In this document: positions 46,326 through 57,790 of the stretch, piece by piece | Numbering within the stretch: position 1 is the first letter of the stretch | Layout: every line of letters begins with the position of its first letter | DNA from: Alkalihalobacillus bogoriensis ATCC BAA-922 | Lineage (GTDB): Bacteria > Bacillota > Bacilli > Bacillales > Bacillaceae_F | Direction of reading: 5' to 3' | Assembly: GCF_000621445.1 (NCBI RefSeq) | Contig: NZ_JHYI01000015.1 | Location: forward strand, 1-64,000 | Length of the DNA: 64,000 nucleotides | Made by a program: the position numbers and the translations under genes | Notes under the pieces: generated by a model | What the model was told of the DNA's origin: nothing | Databases searched by the model: none | Seen by the model: the letters and a program-made list of their open reading frames with translations, nothing else

Positions 46326-46350
46326 AGAGGAGAGTCTTTCTCCTCTTTTT
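46326..46350 (+). terminator. Rho-independent terminator of the mmg-like operon
   Basis: Eight-bp stem AGAGGAGA with TCTCCTCT, four- to five-base loop, then TTTT. Confidence 0.8.
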
Positions 46351-46400
46351 AGCCACGTGATTAGAAATGAATCTATTGACAAGAAAGTGAGGAATTTTCG

Positions 46401-47024
46401 TTGATTCAAAAGAAAAAAGTTCCTTCTATGGTGAAAGACGAGCAATTAATTAAAAAACGCCGGGAACAAATGATTAAAGGGGCCGTTTCTCTTTTTACAG
46501 AAAAAGGATTTCATCGAACGACAACAAGAGAAATTGCTAAACAATCAGGTTTTAGTATCGGAACATTATATGAATACATCGGTGCAAAAGAAGATGTATT
46601 ATACCTTGTTTGTGATGCAATTTATGAAGAAGTACGAGACAGACTAAAGCAATATTTAGGCACAAATACATCAGGAGTGGAACGCTTAAAAGAAGCTGTT
46701 GCTGCTTATTTTAAAGTCATTGACGAAATGGAAGATGAAGTTCTTGTCATGTACCAAGAAACAAAATCTTTGCCTAAAGAAGCATTAAAATATGTGCTTC
46801 AAAAAGAAATGGAAATGAATGATATGATTGAACAAATCGTTCGTGATTGTGTGGAAGAAGATGCAATTGCATTAACGAATGAAGAAATAAAAATGCTCGC
46901 TCATAATATATTAGTAAAAGGGCAAATGTGGACGTTTCGCCGTTGGGCATTGCAAAAAGAATTTACATTAGAGCAATATACACAATTACAACTTAAGTTT
47001 CTTCTAACTGGATTAAAGAGGTAA
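46401..47024 (+). CDS. TetR/AcrR-family regulator
   Basis: A 207-residue repressor. The helix-turn-helix in residues about 25-70 is TTTREIAKQSGFSIGTLYEYIGAKEDVL, typical of TetR proteins that sense acyl-CoA in this setting. The C-terminal ligand domain is helical. The TTG start follows GTGAGGA by 7 nt. It lies between the mmg-like operon and icmF; both bear the palindrome ACYGARCGRYCGYTCRGT, which it probably binds. It is not clearly B. subtilis FadR, whose boxes lie at fadH and fadF. Confidence 0.85.
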   Translation: MIQKKKVPSMVKDEQLIKKRREQMIKGAVSLFTEKGFHRTTTREIAKQSGFSIGTLYEYIGAKEDVLYLVCDAIYEEVRDRLKQYLGTNTSGVERLKEAVAAYFKVIDEMEDEVLVMYQETKSLPKEALKYVLQKEMEMNDMIEQIVRDCVEEDAIALTNEEIKMLAHNILVKGQMWTFRRWALQKEFTLEQYTQLQLKFLLTGLKR

Positions 47025-47064
47025 AAATAACCAATTTAAAGAATAGATAAGCTTTCAACCAAAA

Positions 47065-47082
47065 ACTGAGCGGTCGTTCAGA
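47065..47082. promoter_or_regulatory. TetR-type operator 2, before icmF
   Basis: ACTGAGCGGTCGTTCAGA, a palindrome with core CTGAGCGGTCGTTCAG, lies 36 bp before the icmF start. It shares 14 of 18 bases with the site before mmgA. Confidence 0.8.
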
Positions 47083-47118
47083 TTCTTGTCAATACGATTT
47101 AATAAAGGAGGAGTTAAG

Positions 47119-50100
47119 ATGGATTTACATGATATCTACCGTCCGAAACACCCTGTTCGTTTTGTTACAGCAAGTAGTTTATTTGATGGTCATGATGCAT
47201 CGATAAATATTATGAGGAGAATTTTGCAAGCGAGTGGAGCAGAGGTTATTCATTTAGGACATAATCGCTCTGTTGAAGAAGTTGTAAGCGCTGCCATACA
47301 AGAGGATGTTCAAGGCATTGCGATTTCATCTTATCAAGGAGGTCATGTCGAATATTTTAAATATATGTATGACCTACTTCATGAAAAAGGAGCAGGTCAT
47401 ATTCGTCTATATGGTGGTGGAGGTGGTGTCATTATCCCTGCCGAAATTAAAGAGCTACATGAGTATGGAATTGCACGTATTTTTTCTCCTGAAGACGGAC
47501 GACAATATGGGCTTCAAGGCATGATTAATCAAATGTTGCAAGAATGTGATGTTCCAACAGTAAAAAGTGTAACAACAGAAATGGAAGAAGCGAAAGAACA
47601 AAAGACAAGAGCGATTGCAAGGTTAATTTCGTTAGCCGAGCAACAAGTCGCCACTCATATAGAACAAGTAGAAAATGCAAATGATGTGTTACAAAAGATA
47701 GCCGAATATGCAAAGGACGTCCCTGTCCTAGGGATTACAGGAACAGGAGGAGCAGGAAAAAGTTCATTAACGGATGAGCTTGTTCGGAGATTCTTAATGC
47801 AGTTTGAGAATAAATCGGTTGCGATCTTGTCGATAGACCCGACTAAACAAAAAACCGGGGGAGCGTTACTAGGAGACCGGATTCGAATGAATGCAATTCA
47901 TCATCCACGTGTTTTTATGAGAAGTTTAGCAACAAGAGGATCAAAAACAGAGATTTCAGCAAGTATAAAAGATGCGATCCAAATTGTAAAAGCAGCCGGC
48001 TTTGATTTGGTCATTGTTGAAACGAGTGGGATTGGCCAAGGTGATGCTGAAATTACAGAAGTATCGGACGTGTCTATGTATGTCATGACGAGTGAGTACG
48101 GAGCCCCAACTCAACTAGAAAAAATTGATATGATTGATTACGCAGATTTAATCGTCATTAATAAGTTTGAACGGAAAGGGTCTGAAGATGCCCTTCAGCA
48201 TGTAAGAAAACAATATCAACGAAGTCATATGTTATTTACAGAACCATTAGAGTCGATGCCTGTGTATGGTACGATCGCCAGCCAATTTAATGACAGTGGA
48301 ACAAATCGATTGTTTCATGCATTAATTAAAACTTTGAATGACAAGTGTGGTGTGGAATGGGAAGTTGAAAAACCTAGTGATGAAACGGTCACTGTCCAAA
48401 ATCTCATTATTCCGCCGGATCGGACACACTATTTAAGAGAAATTGCTCAAACGATTAAAGACTATAAAAAATATACAGATGAAGAAGCAACAAAAGCCAG
48501 AAAATTATTTCAAGTAACGGGAACAATCGAGGTGTTACAGCAAGGGGTTGAAACGGAAGCCAATGTACTAGAGCAACTTGAAAAAACAAAGCAATATATA
48601 GAATCAACTCTTCATCCGGAAACAAAGAAAATGTTAGACCAATGGGAAACCGTGAAAGAAAAATATTCGCAAACATCATTTACAACCAAAATTAGAGATA
48701 AAGAAATCGTAACAGAGCTTGTAACGGAAAGTTTGTCTGGATTAAAGATTCCAAAAGTAGTGCTACCGAAGTATTCAGACTGGGGTGATATCGTCCGTTG
48801 GTCCTATGAAGAAAATGTACCTGGTGTGTTTCCATATACTGCTGGTGTTTTTCCGTTTAAACGCAAAGGTGAAGATCCGAAACGTCAGTTTGCAGGGGAA
48901 GGGACACCAGAACGGACAAACCGTCGATTCCACTATTTATCAAAGGATGATGAAGCAAAGCGCTTAAGTACAGCATTCGATTCAGTAACGCTATACGGAG
49001 AAGATCCAGATTATCGTCCAGATATTTACGGAAAAATTGGAGAAAGTGGCGTAAGCATTTGTACGTTAGATGATATGAAAAAATTATACGCCGGGTTTGA
49101 CCTTTGCGCCCCTTCAACTTCGGTATCGATGACAATTAATGGTCCAGCTCCAATCATTCTAGCGATGTTTATGAATACTGCCATTGAACAACAAGTCGAA
49201 TTTTTCAAAGAGAAGACAGGGAAGGAGCCAACGACAGAAGAGTATGAACAAATTAAACAAAAAACATTGGCTTCTGTCCGGGGAACGGTTCAAGCAGATA
49301 TTTTAAAAGAAGATCAAGGACAAAACACATGTATTTTTTCAACAGAGTTTGCGCTTCGGATGATGGGTGATATTCAACAATATTTCATTGACCATTCGGT
49401 AAGAAATTATTATTCCGTTTCAATATCTGGCTATCATATTGCAGAAGCAGGTGCAAATCCAATCAGCCAACTTGCGTTTACATTAGCAAATGGCTTTACG
49501 TATATTGAATATTATTTAAGCCGAGGCATGGATATCGACGCTTTTGCACCTAATCTGTCTTTCTTCTTTAGTAATGGCTTAGACCCAGAATACACTGTTA
49601 TTGGAAGAGTAGCACGTCGAATTTGGTCTACGGTGTTACGTAATAAGTATGGGGCTAATGAGCGCAGTCAAAAGTTGAAATATCATATTCAAACTTCTGG
49701 GCGGTCTCTTCATGCTCAAGAAATTGATTTTAACGATATTCGTACGACCCTTCAAGCATTAATGGCTATTTACGATAACTGTAATTCCTTGCATACAAAT
49801 GCGTATGATGAAGCAATAACAACACCGACAGAAGAATCGGTACGTCGTGCGATGGCGATTCAAATGATTATTACGAAAGAATTAGGGTTAGCTAAAAATG
49901 AAAACTCGTTGCAAGGCTCATTTATTATTGAAGAGTTAACGGCATTAGTAGAACATGCGGTGTTAGAAGAGCTTGAGCGAATTAATGACCGTGGTGGCGT
50001 CCTCGGGGCAATGGAAACCCAATATCAACGAGGAAAAATTCAAGAAGAATCGATGCATTATGAAATGAAAAAGCATAGTGGAGAACTTCCGATCATTGGT

Positions 50101-50382
50101 GTGAATACGTATATTAATCCAAATGTCAAAGAAGATGAGGAATTTACAATTGAGCTAGCTCGAGCAACAAAAGAGGAAAAAGAACAACAAATTAAACACC
50201 TTCGCGCTTTTCAAGAACGACATAAAGATGTGGCACAACAAGCATTACAGCAGTTACAACAAACCGCTTTGTCAGGTGGTAATGTTTTTGCTGAATTGAT
50301 GGAAACTGTTAAGGTAGCAAGCCTTGGACAAATTACTGCTGCTTTGTATGAAGTCGGTGGTCAATATCGTCGGAATATGTAA
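47119..50382 (+). CDS. icmF: Fused isobutyryl-CoA mutase IcmF
   Basis: A 1087-residue fusion. Residues about 1-150 bind adenosylcobalamin (DGHD at 23-26). A MeaB-like GTPase chaperone follows with P-loop [12 protein letters not shown] at 205-216. The C-terminal half is the acyl-CoA mutase large domain. IcmF interconverts isobutyryl-CoA and n-butyryl-CoA and may act on other acyl-CoAs. The ATG at 47119 follows AAAGGAGGAG; an upstream in-frame start lies within the operator region. It is often annotated as methylmalonyl-CoA mutase. It fits the valine and odd-chain use of the neighbouring dehydrogenases. Confidence 0.94.
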   Translation: MDLHDIYRPKHPVRFVTASSLFDGHDASINIMRRILQASGAEVIHLGHNRSVEEVVSAAIQEDVQGIAISSYQGGHVEYFKYMYDLLHEKGAGHIRLYGGGGGVIIPAEIKELHEYGIARIFSPEDGRQYGLQGMINQMLQECDVPTVKSVTTEMEEAKEQKTRAIARLISLAEQQVATHIEQVENANDVLQKIAEYAKDVPVLGITGTGGAGKSSLTDELVRRFLMQFENKSVAILSIDPTKQKTGGALLGDRIRMNAIHHPRVFMRSLATRGSKTEISASIKDAIQIVKAAGFDLVIVETSGIGQGDAEITEVSDVSMYVMTSEYGAPTQLEKIDMIDYADLIVINKFERKGSEDALQHVRKQYQRSHMLFTEPLESMPVYGTIASQFNDSGTNRLFHALIKTLNDKCGVEWEVEKPSDETVTVQNLIIPPDRTHYLREIAQTIKDYKKYTDEEATKARKLFQVTGTIEVLQQGVETEANVLEQLEKTKQYIESTLHPETKKMLDQWETVKEKYSQTSFTTKIRDKEIVTELVTESLSGLKIPKVVLPKYSDWGDIVRWSYEENVPGVFPYTAGVFPFKRKGEDPKRQFAGEGTPERTNRRFHYLSKDDEAKRLSTAFDSVTLYGEDPDYRPDIYGKIGESGVSICTLDDMKKLYAGFDLCAPSTSVSMTINGPAPIILAMFMNTAIEQQVEFFKEKTGKEPTTEEYEQIKQKTLASVRGTVQADILKEDQGQNTCIFSTEFALRMMGDIQQYFIDHSVRNYYSVSISGYHIAEAGANPISQLAFTLANGFTYIEYYLSRGMDIDAFAPNLSFFFSNGLDPEYTVIGRVARRIWSTVLRNKYGANERSQKLKYHIQTSGRSLHAQEIDFNDIRTTLQALMAIYDNCNSLHTNAYDEAITTPTEESVRRAMAIQMIITKELGLAKNENSLQGSFIIEELTALVEHAVLEELERINDRGGVLGAMETQYQRGKIQEESMHYEMKKHSGELPIIGVNTYINPNVKEDEEFTIELARATKEEKEQQIKHLRAFQERHKDVAQQALQQLQQTALSGGNVFAELMETVKVASLGQITAALYEVGGQYRRNM

Positions 50383-50520
50383 GAAGGAATATTTAAGAGA
50401 AAGAACGAATGATATTAGATGAAATTCTGAACAATTCTGGCATAATTGAGAGAAATATGTTTATAATGAAAAGTATGATTTTAGACAAACAGCGGACGAT
50501 TGTGAAAGGAAGTGCGTGAA

Positions 50521-51042
50521 GTGATTAGTATTAAAAATCTTAATAAAGAAGAGTTAGCAGAAACATCAATGGTTGAAATTGCATATGCGGTTATGAAAGA
50601 AAATAAAAACCCTTTCACCTACCATGATTTATTAAAGCAAGTTGCGGACATTAAAGGTATGACAGAAGAAGAAGTAAACAGACGTATCTCTTCTCTGTAT
50701 ACTGACTTGAATATAGACGGTCGTTTTATTTGTGTTGGTGAAAACACATGGGGTCTTAGAAGCTGGTATCCAGTTGAAAAGATGGAGGAAGACTTTACAG
50801 TGGTACCGAAAACTCGTAAAAAAGCAAAAGCGAAAGCAGCAGATGAGTTTGAGGATGAGGAAGAATTTGAAGACTACGAAGATGAGTTCGAAGATTTAGA
50901 AGATGAACTCGATGAAATCTCCGGTGAAGAGGATCAAGAAGAGTTTGAAGAAGACTTAGACGGATTTGATGATAGTGAAGAAGACACCGAAGAGGATGAT
51001 TTAGAAGACGAAGAAGAATTTGAAGAAGAGGATGATTTATAA
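50521..51042 (+). CDS. rpoE: RNA polymerase delta subunit
   Basis: A 173-residue protein. The N-terminal folded domain (about 1-85) has LYTDLNIDGRF and WGLRSWYP; the rest is an acidic tail of Asp and Glu runs. Delta binds core RNA polymerase in Firmicutes, lowers nonspecific nucleic-acid binding and aids recycling and start-site choice. The GTG at 50521, 11 nt after AAAGGAA, gives the family's N-terminus; a GTG at 50512 is too close to the site. The tail is shorter than some homologues but complete. Confidence 0.96.
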   Translation: MISIKNLNKEELAETSMVEIAYAVMKENKNPFTYHDLLKQVADIKGMTEEEVNRRISSLYTDLNIDGRFICVGENTWGLRSWYPVEKMEEDFTVVPKTRKKAKAKAADEFEDEEEFEDYEDEFEDLEDELDEISGEEDQEEFEEDLDGFDDSEEDTEEDDLEDEEEFEEEDDL

Positions 51043-51051
51043 ACCTTCATA

Positions 51052-51080
51052 TTGACTTTTGATGTCGAAATAGGTAAAAT
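51052..51080 (+). promoter_or_regulatory. Sigma-A promoter of pyrG
   Basis: TTGACT (51052-51057), exactly 17 bp, then TAAAAT (51075-51080). The start site falls on GGGC at 51088-51091, the sequence type that allows repeated G addition at pyrG in B. subtilis. Confidence 0.82.
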
Positions 51081-51087
51081 CATTTTT

Positions 51088-51181
51088 GGGCTTCTTTAAA
51101 AAATGCCAACAACAGATAACGTACAAGCAAAAGTGCGCCCCCTATTTAGGGAGTGGTGTCGCTTTTGCTTTTGTTTTTTTA
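51088..51181 (+). promoter_or_regulatory. CTP-sensitive attenuator leader of pyrG
   Basis: The transcript would start GGGC. A terminator hairpin with basal stem AAGCAAAAG/CTTTTGCTT (51125-51133, 51162-51170) and seven T ends it early. The upstream strand of that hairpin holds CCCCC (51138-51142). In B. subtilis a 5' run of extra Gs, made when CTP is low, pairs with such a tract and prevents termination. The same parts are visible here. It also ends rpoE transcripts. Confidence 0.82.
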
Positions 51182-51275
51182 ATCGTCCAATTGTACATGC
51201 ACCCATATGACGAGGGTATACTATAAACCATACATATTTGGTCGTTGCATGGAATGCGGAAAGAGATAAAATTAA

Positions 51276-52901
<1,626 letters not shown>

Positions 52902-52907
52902 AAAGAG

Positions 52908-52943
52908 AAGGGAGCGAAAAGAATATTCTTTTCGCTCCCTTTC
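52908..52943 (+). terminator. Rho-independent terminator of pyrG
   Basis: Long nearly perfect stem built on GGGAGCGAAAAG and its complement, ending in CCCTTTC. Confidence 0.85.
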
Positions 52944-52980
52944 GTATGTTGTCGTGCACTCTTTTGTAAGATAAGATATG

Positions 52981-53077
52981 AAAAATTTTGATAAGCAGTG
53001 AAGCTTTGAAAGCTATTTCAAGAAGAGCGAATGCTCCGCACTTCGCTTGAAAGAAAAGACGCTCCGCGTTTTTCTTA
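52981..53077. repeat. Second intergenic repeat family, copy 2
   Basis: Same left and right parts as 31131-31301, here joined without the extra segment. The right end forms a GAAAAGACG/CGTTTTTC hairpin. It directly precedes four-palindrome repeat copy D. Confidence 0.8.
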
Positions 53078-53093
53078 ATTGAAATCTTCATTC

Positions 53094-53278
53094 TAACGGA
53101 CATAGGTTCCGCTAATTGCTGAAAAAATGAAGTTTATTACAAGCTATCGGACATCTGTTCCGTTAAATCAGTAAAACTAGCAAGATTCTCTGTTGATTTG
53201 GGCAAATAGCGGAACGTATGTCCGATAACAAATGAAAACACCTTATATTTCATGAAATAGCGGAATATATGTCCGTTG
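53094..53278. repeat. Four-palindrome intergenic repeat, copy D
   Basis: Units start at 53094 and 53145 (forward) and 53207 and 53258 (reverse); spacings are 51, 62 and 51 bp, identical to copy C. It lies between convergent pyrG and ywjG, next to the other repeat. This 449-bp gap thus holds a terminator and two repeats and no gene. Confidence 0.92.
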
Positions 53279-53350
53279 TGAAGTTCAGCACCCCTCACCG
53301 AATCTGGGAGCGAACGATTTTCTACAATCTATTTGGCCATATTTATCCTT

Positions 53351-53863
53351 TTATTCTTCATACTCCGACAATATATCTGTTAATGCCAAAGATAATAGCT
53401 CAAACACATACAAACCAACACTAACAAAAGGTTGACCAATTCGTTCTCCCTCATCGGTTGGCACAAGCCCATGAACAAGAAACATATTAATAAAAAAGTC
53501 ACATATCTGATCGATACCAGGATGGTCTTTGCCTGCGATTCCAATAACGGTAATATGACGTTCGAGTAAAGATTCAATCATAGCCATATCCCCAGCCGAA
53601 CTATAAGAGGTAAAATAAACAACTCGGTCTGCCGGTGTAATAATAGCGATATTTTCTTTATCAAGAGCTTCCATTTGATTCGTTTTGTCAGCATGAACAA
53701 TTGCAGAAGCAATCGGGGTCATTTCTTTGTCTGCAATAATATAAATCGTGCCTTCCCCAACAACGGCTTGGGCCAAAGCACGGCCACATTCTTCGATTGT
53801 TTCTTCTTGATCTTTGATTTGTTTTAATACGCCAATAAACTGAGTTTGGAAAATTTGTAACAT
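53351..53863 (-). CDS. ywjG: DUF2529 family protein YwjG
   Basis: A 170-residue soluble protein of unknown function with a SIS-like fold appearance: TIYIIADKEM, then DRVVYFTSYSSAGDM, resembling sugar-phosphate binding loops. Located between pyrG and spo0F as in B. subtilis ywjG. The ATG at 53863 lies 8 bases after AGAGG; the longer frame has no site. Confidence 0.85.
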   Translation of the reverse strand: MLQIFQTQFIGVLKQIKDQEETIEECGRALAQAVVGEGTIYIIADKEMTPIASAIVHADKTNQMEALDKENIAIITPADRVVYFTSYSSAGDMAMIESLLERHITVIGIAGKDHPGIDQICDFFINMFLVHGLVPTDEGERIGQPFVSVGLYVFELLSLALTDILSEYEE

Positions 53864-53944
53864 AGCTTTACCTCTTTCTCTCATTTCTGTCGATTATACC
53901 GAGAAATTACTCGTCTGAAAAGGAATATAAAATTGGAAGAAAAA

Positions 53945-53973
53945 GCAGGAAAACTAAGGATAACATCGAATAG
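53945..53973 (+). promoter_or_regulatory. Sigma-H promoter of spo0F
   Basis: GCAGGAAAA (53945-53953), 11 bp, ATCGAATAG (53965-53973) fits the sigma-H pattern RnAGGAWWW and RnnGAATWW except for the last base. B. subtilis spo0F is known to have a sigma-H promoter. Confidence 0.78.
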
Positions 53974-53982
53974 TGTTACGTG

Positions 53983-53989
53983 TGACGAA
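53983..53989 (+). promoter_or_regulatory. Spo0A box before spo0F
   Basis: TGACGAA equals the 0A box consensus TGnCGAA. It lies just downstream of the predicted sigma-H start site. Confidence 0.65.
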
Positions 53990-54046
53990 ACAAGCTCATA
54001 GCCAAAATGGCCTATTATACACAAAAAATGGAAAAGAGGTTCTAAC

Positions 54047-54412
54047 GTGAAAAAGATATTAGTAGTAGATGACCAGTATGGAATTCGTGTTTTATTAAAT
54101 GAGATTTTGCAAAAAGATGGGTATAAAATGTTTCAAGCAGCAAATGGTGTACAAGCATTAACTATTGTAGAAAAGGAAGTACCTGATTTAGTCTTACTTG
54201 ACATGAAAATTCCTGGTATGGATGGACTGGAAATTTTACGCAGAATAAAAGAAATTAAACCTGAAGTCCAAGTTATTATGATGACAGCTTACGGAGAATT
54301 AAATATGATCAATGAAGCAATGAACTTAGGAGCGATTACACATTTTGCGAAACCGTTTGATATAGACGATGTGAGAAAAGTCATAAAAGAAAATTTTGAA
54401 GTAACACAATAA
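54047..54412 (+). CDS. spo0F: Sporulation phosphorelay response regulator Spo0F
   Basis: A 121-residue single receiver domain without output domain. Acidic pocket Asp8-Asp9, phosphorylated Asp52 in LLDMKIPG, Thr80 in MMTAYGE and Lys102 in AKPFD are all present. Spo0F takes phosphate from sporulation kinases and gives it to Spo0B. The GTG start follows AAAAGAGG. Near-identical to B. subtilis Spo0F in visible blocks. A possible kinase partner is encoded at 18.5 kb. Confidence 0.97.
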   Translation: MKKILVVDDQYGIRVLLNEILQKDGYKMFQAANGVQALTIVEKEVPDLVLLDMKIPGMDGLEILRRIKEIKPEVQVIMMTAYGELNMINEAMNLGAITHFAKPFDIDDVRKVIKENFEVTQ

Positions 54413-54427
54413 GCAAAACAGAGAGAT

Positions 54428-54485
54428 AGAAAGCGCTTGCACGTAAAAACATGAGAATTCATAGGATTTTCAAGTGTTTTTACGT
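54428..54485 (+). promoter_or_regulatory. cre-like site and hairpin between spo0F and fbaA
   Basis: AGAAAGCGCTTGCA (54428-54441) resembles a cre. An 11-bp perfect stem ACGTAAAAACA/TGTTTTTACGT (54441-54451, 54475-54485) with a 23-nt loop follows and could end spo0F transcripts with the T-rich tail behind it. Confidence 0.5.
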
Positions 54486-54492
54486 TTCTTTG

Positions 54493-54501
54493 TGCTATAA
54501 T
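54493..54501 (+). promoter_or_regulatory. Extended -10 promoter of fbaA
   Basis: TGCTATAAT with TATAAT at 54496-54501 is an extended -10; -35 is weak. Leader to fbaA is about 150 nt. Confidence 0.6.
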
Positions 54502-54655
54502 GAACATGGTCATCAAAATGGGTAGAGTTGGAGAGATACATATCACAAAAGAAAAAAGGATATTTCCGTTTTTGTTAGGGAATCTTTTAAGTGAATGATA
54601 CAATTTCCATTTATTGATGATAATATCTGTTATTTTTGTAAAAGGAGGAACAAAA

Positions 54656-55519
54656 ATGCCTTTAGTTTCAATGAAAGAAATGTTACAAAAAGCAAAAGCA
54701 GAAGGTTATGCAGTGGGTCAATTTAACTTAAACAACCTTGAGTTTACACAAGCTATTCTTCAAGCAGCAGAGGAAGAGAAATCACCTGTAATTTGTGGTG
54801 TGTCAGAAGGTGCAGCACGTTATATGGGAGGATTTAAAACAGTTGTTGCAATCGTAAAAGCACTAATGGATGATTACAACATTACTGTTCCTGTTGCGAT
54901 CCATTTAGACCATGGTTCAAGCTTTGAGAAATGTGTGGAAGCGATTCATGCTGGATTTACATCTGTCATGATTGATGGTTCTCACCACCCGCTTGAAGAA
55001 AATATCGCGATTACAAAGCAAGTTGTCGCTGTTGCTCATACACTTGGAGTATCAGTTGAGGCTGAACTTGGTCGTATCGGTGGACAAGAAGATGATTTAA
55101 TCGTAGACGATGCAGATGCAGCCTATGCGATTCCATCTGAATGTGAGCAATTAGTTCGTGAAACAGGCGTAGATTGTTTTGCACCAGCACTTGGATCTGT
55201 TCATGGTCCTTACAAAGGTGAACCGAACTTAGGGTTTGACCGTATGAAAGAAATTGATGAGTTAGTAGGAATTCCATTAGTATTACACGGTGGAACAGGA
55301 ATCCCAACAAAAGATATCCAGAAAGCCATTGAGTTTGGTCATGCAAAAATTAACGTTAACACTGAAAGCCAGATTTCTTCGGCAAAAGCAGTTCGTGAAA
55401 CGTTAGCAGCAAAACCAAATGAATATGACCCACGTAAATACTTAGGACCAGCTCGTGATGCTATTAAAGAAACAGTAAAAGGCAAAATGCGTGAATTTGG
55501 TTCTTCTAACAAAGCGTAA
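54656..55519 (+). CDS. fbaA: Class II fructose-bisphosphate aldolase
   Basis: A 287-residue zinc aldolase of glycolysis and gluconeogenesis. Metal ligands include [18 protein letters not shown] and LHGGTGIP. The ATG at 54656 follows AAAGGAGGAAC; in-frame codons upstream to 54614 lack a site. Gene order spo0F-fbaA-transaldolase-murAB-glpX-rho is that of B. subtilis. Confidence 0.97.
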   Translation: MPLVSMKEMLQKAKAEGYAVGQFNLNNLEFTQAILQAAEEEKSPVICGVSEGAARYMGGFKTVVAIVKALMDDYNITVPVAIHLDHGSSFEKCVEAIHAGFTSVMIDGSHHPLEENIAITKQVVAVAHTLGVSVEAELGRIGGQEDDLIVDDADAAYAIPSECEQLVRETGVDCFAPALGSVHGPYKGEPNLGFDRMKEIDELVGIPLVLHGGTGIPTKDIQKAIEFGHAKINVNTESQISSAKAVRETLAAKPNEYDPRKYLGPARDAIKETVKGKMREFGSSNKA

Positions 55520-55532
55520 TAATAAGGGGAAA

Positions 55533-55566
55533 GGGTTAAAAGTCTAGTACTTTTAACTCTTCCTTT
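55533..55566 (+). terminator. Rho-independent terminator after fbaA
   Basis: Ten-bp stem GGGTTAAAAG/CTTTTAACTC, then TTCCTTTT. The transaldolase gene starts 40 bp later and may have some readthrough. Confidence 0.7.
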
Positions 55567-55605
55567 TGTAAAAAATTTGCTCATAATTAAGGAGAGGTGT
55601 ACCTA

Positions 55606-56247
55606 ATGAAATTTTTTATTGATACAGCCAATATTGATGAAATTCGTGAAGCAAATGAAATTGGAATTTTAGCTGGAGTGACGACAAACCCTTCATTAGT
55701 TGCAAAAGAAGAAGGCGTTGATTTTCATGAACGTTTGCGTGAAATTACAGCTATAGTAAAAGGGTCAGTAAGTGCCGAAGTGATTGCATTAGACGCAAAA
55801 GGAATGATTGAAGAAGGAAAACAACTAGCTTCAATCGCAGATAATATTACAGTGAAAGTTCCTTTAACAATTGAAGGATTGAAAGCGGTTCATTATTTTG
55901 CTGAACATGGCATTAAAACGAATGTAACGTTAGTATTTTCTGCTGTTCAAGCCTTATTAGCGGCTAGAGCTGGAGCTACATATGTATCACCGTTTTTAGG
56001 AAGATTGGATGATATCGGCCATAATGGACTCGACTTAATTTCAGATATCGCTGAAATTTTCAATGTTCATGAGATTCAAACAGAAATTATTGCTGCTTCG
56101 ATTAGACACCCTCTCCATGTATTTGAGTCAGCTGCTCGCGGTGCCCATATTGCAACGATCCCATACAATGTCATTACACAGCTTGTGAAACATCCACTTA
56201 CGGATCAAGGAATTGAAAAGTTTTTAGCAGATTGGAATAAAAAATAA
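55606..56247 (+). CDS. Fructose-6-phosphate aldolase/transaldolase-family protein (TalC/YwjH-like)
   Basis: A 213-residue class I aldolase of the short transaldolase group. [13 protein letters not shown] and GVTTNPSL are conserved, and the Schiff-base Lys lies in ITVKVPLT. Short members act as transaldolases or as fructose-6-phosphate aldolases; the B. subtilis gene here (ywjH/tal) is considered a transaldolase. The ATG at 55606 follows GGAGAGGTG. Confidence 0.9.
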   Translation: MKFFIDTANIDEIREANEIGILAGVTTNPSLVAKEEGVDFHERLREITAIVKGSVSAEVIALDAKGMIEEGKQLASIADNITVKVPLTIEGLKAVHYFAEHGIKTNVTLVFSAVQALLAARAGATYVSPFLGRLDDIGHNGLDLISDIAEIFNVHEIQTEIIAASIRHPLHVFESAARGAHIATIPYNVITQLVKHPLTDQGIEKFLADWNKK

Positions 56248-56481
56248 GGACAAAATTCCATTTGCTTTGTGAAAGTTGTTTTCCTTTGGAAAGTTATCCC
56301 TTATAAGAGAATGATTTGAAAATGAAATTATTGAAAGAAAAACAATCTTAAAAAAACGTTCGAATAATGTTATACTTTCTACGTTCTATCATTTAAACTT
56401 TTATAATATTGGTTATAATGATGGATAACTATTCACATTTACATTACTTCTTGTGATGGAATGGAAGAGGAAGTGAGCAGA

Positions 56482-57768
56482 ATGGAAAAATTATTAATAG
56501 AAGGCGGATACCCACTTGAGGGTACTGTACAAATTAGCGGTGCGAAAAATAGTGCAGTTGCTCTCATTCCTGCGGCTATATTAGCAGATTCAACAGTAAC
56601 AATTGATAATTTACCGAGAATTTCTGATGTTCAATTATTAGGTGAACTTCTAACTGAAATTGGTGGAAAAGTAACACTAGACAATCAAGAAATGGTTATT
56701 GATCCAAGTGACATGATTGCAATGCCTCTTCCTAATGGTAGAGTAAAAAAATTGCGAGCATCTTATTATATGATGGGTGCTATGCTTGGGAAATTCAAAA
56801 AAGCCGTCATCGGGTTACCTGGCGGATGTAATTTAGGGCCAAGACCGATTGACCAACATATAAAAGGGTTTGAAGCATTAGGTGCTAAAGTAACAAATGA
56901 ACAAGGTGCGATATACTTACGGGCAGACGAGCTTCGGGGTGCAAAAATATACTTAGACGTCGTAAGTGTTGGGGCAACGATTAACATTATGCTTGCTGCA
57001 GTAAAAGCAAAGGGAAGAACAATTATTGAAAATGCGGCAAAAGAGCCTGAAATCATTGATGTTGCAACGTTATTATCAAGCATGGGTGCAAAAATTAAAG
57101 GTGCGGGTACTAACGTCATTCGTATTGAAGGAGTAGAAACACTTCATGGATGTCGACATACGATTATCCCAGATCGAATCGAAGCGGGAACGTATATGAT
57201 TATGGCAGCAGCGATTGGTCAAAAAATGATTATCGATAACGTCATACCGTACCATGTTGAGTCTCTAATTGCAAAGCTTCGCGAAATGGGTGTGAAAATC
57301 GAAGAGTATGATGACAAACTATTGATACATAACCAAGGCGACAAAACAGGGGTTGATATTAAAACACTTGTTTATCCCGGGTTTCCAACAGATTTGCAAC
57401 AACCATTTTCAACATTACTAACACAATCCAAAGGGACGAGTATTGTGACCGATACGATTTATAATGCCCGTTTTAAACATATTGATGAATTAAGACGAAT
57501 GGGTGCGAATGTTAAAGTTGAAGGGCGCTCTGCTATTATTTCTGGACCAACGAAGTTACAAGGGGCAAAAGTGAAAGCAAGTGACTTACGGGCAGGTGCG
57601 GCCTTAGTCATTGCTGGCTTGTTAGCAGAAGGTGTAACCGAAATCTCAGGCCTAGAGCATATTGACAGAGGTTATGAATCGCTAGAGAAAAAGCTGTTAG
57701 ACTTAGGTGCAAAAGTTTGGAGAGAAAAATTAACGGACGAAGAAGTTGAATCTGTAAAAAGTTCGTAA
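56482..57768 (+). CDS. murAB: UDP-N-acetylglucosamine 1-carboxyvinyltransferase (second paralogue)
   Basis: A 428-residue EPSP-synthase-fold enzyme for the first committed step of peptidoglycan synthesis. Catalytic Cys116 is in [11 protein letters not shown]; it is the residue blocked by fosfomycin. Lys22 and Asn23 in GAKNS bind substrate. Position next to glpX identifies it as MurAB (MurZ), the second copy in Bacilli; murAA would be elsewhere. The ATG at 56482 follows GAGGAAGTGAG. Intergenic 56248-56481 shows no clear promoter. Confidence 0.95.
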   Translation: MEKLLIEGGYPLEGTVQISGAKNSAVALIPAAILADSTVTIDNLPRISDVQLLGELLTEIGGKVTLDNQEMVIDPSDMIAMPLPNGRVKKLRASYYMMGAMLGKFKKAVIGLPGGCNLGPRPIDQHIKGFEALGAKVTNEQGAIYLRADELRGAKIYLDVVSVGATINIMLAAVKAKGRTIIENAAKEPEIIDVATLLSSMGAKIKGAGTNVIRIEGVETLHGCRHTIIPDRIEAGTYMIMAAAIGQKMIIDNVIPYHVESLIAKLREMGVKIEEYDDKLLIHNQGDKTGVDIKTLVYPGFPTDLQQPFSTLLTQSKGTSIVTDTIYNARFKHIDELRRMGANVKVEGRSAIISGPTKLQGAKVKASDLRAGAALVIAGLLAEGVTEISGLEHIDRGYESLEKKLLDLGAKVWREKLTDEEVESVKSS

Positions 57769-57790
57769 TGTAACGTAAGGGGGAAGAAAG

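Noticed and set aside
47119-50382. Methylmalonyl-CoA mutase
   Set aside because: The order cobalamin domain, GTPase, mutase domain in one chain is that of IcmF; methylmalonyl-CoA mutase lacks the internal GTPase.
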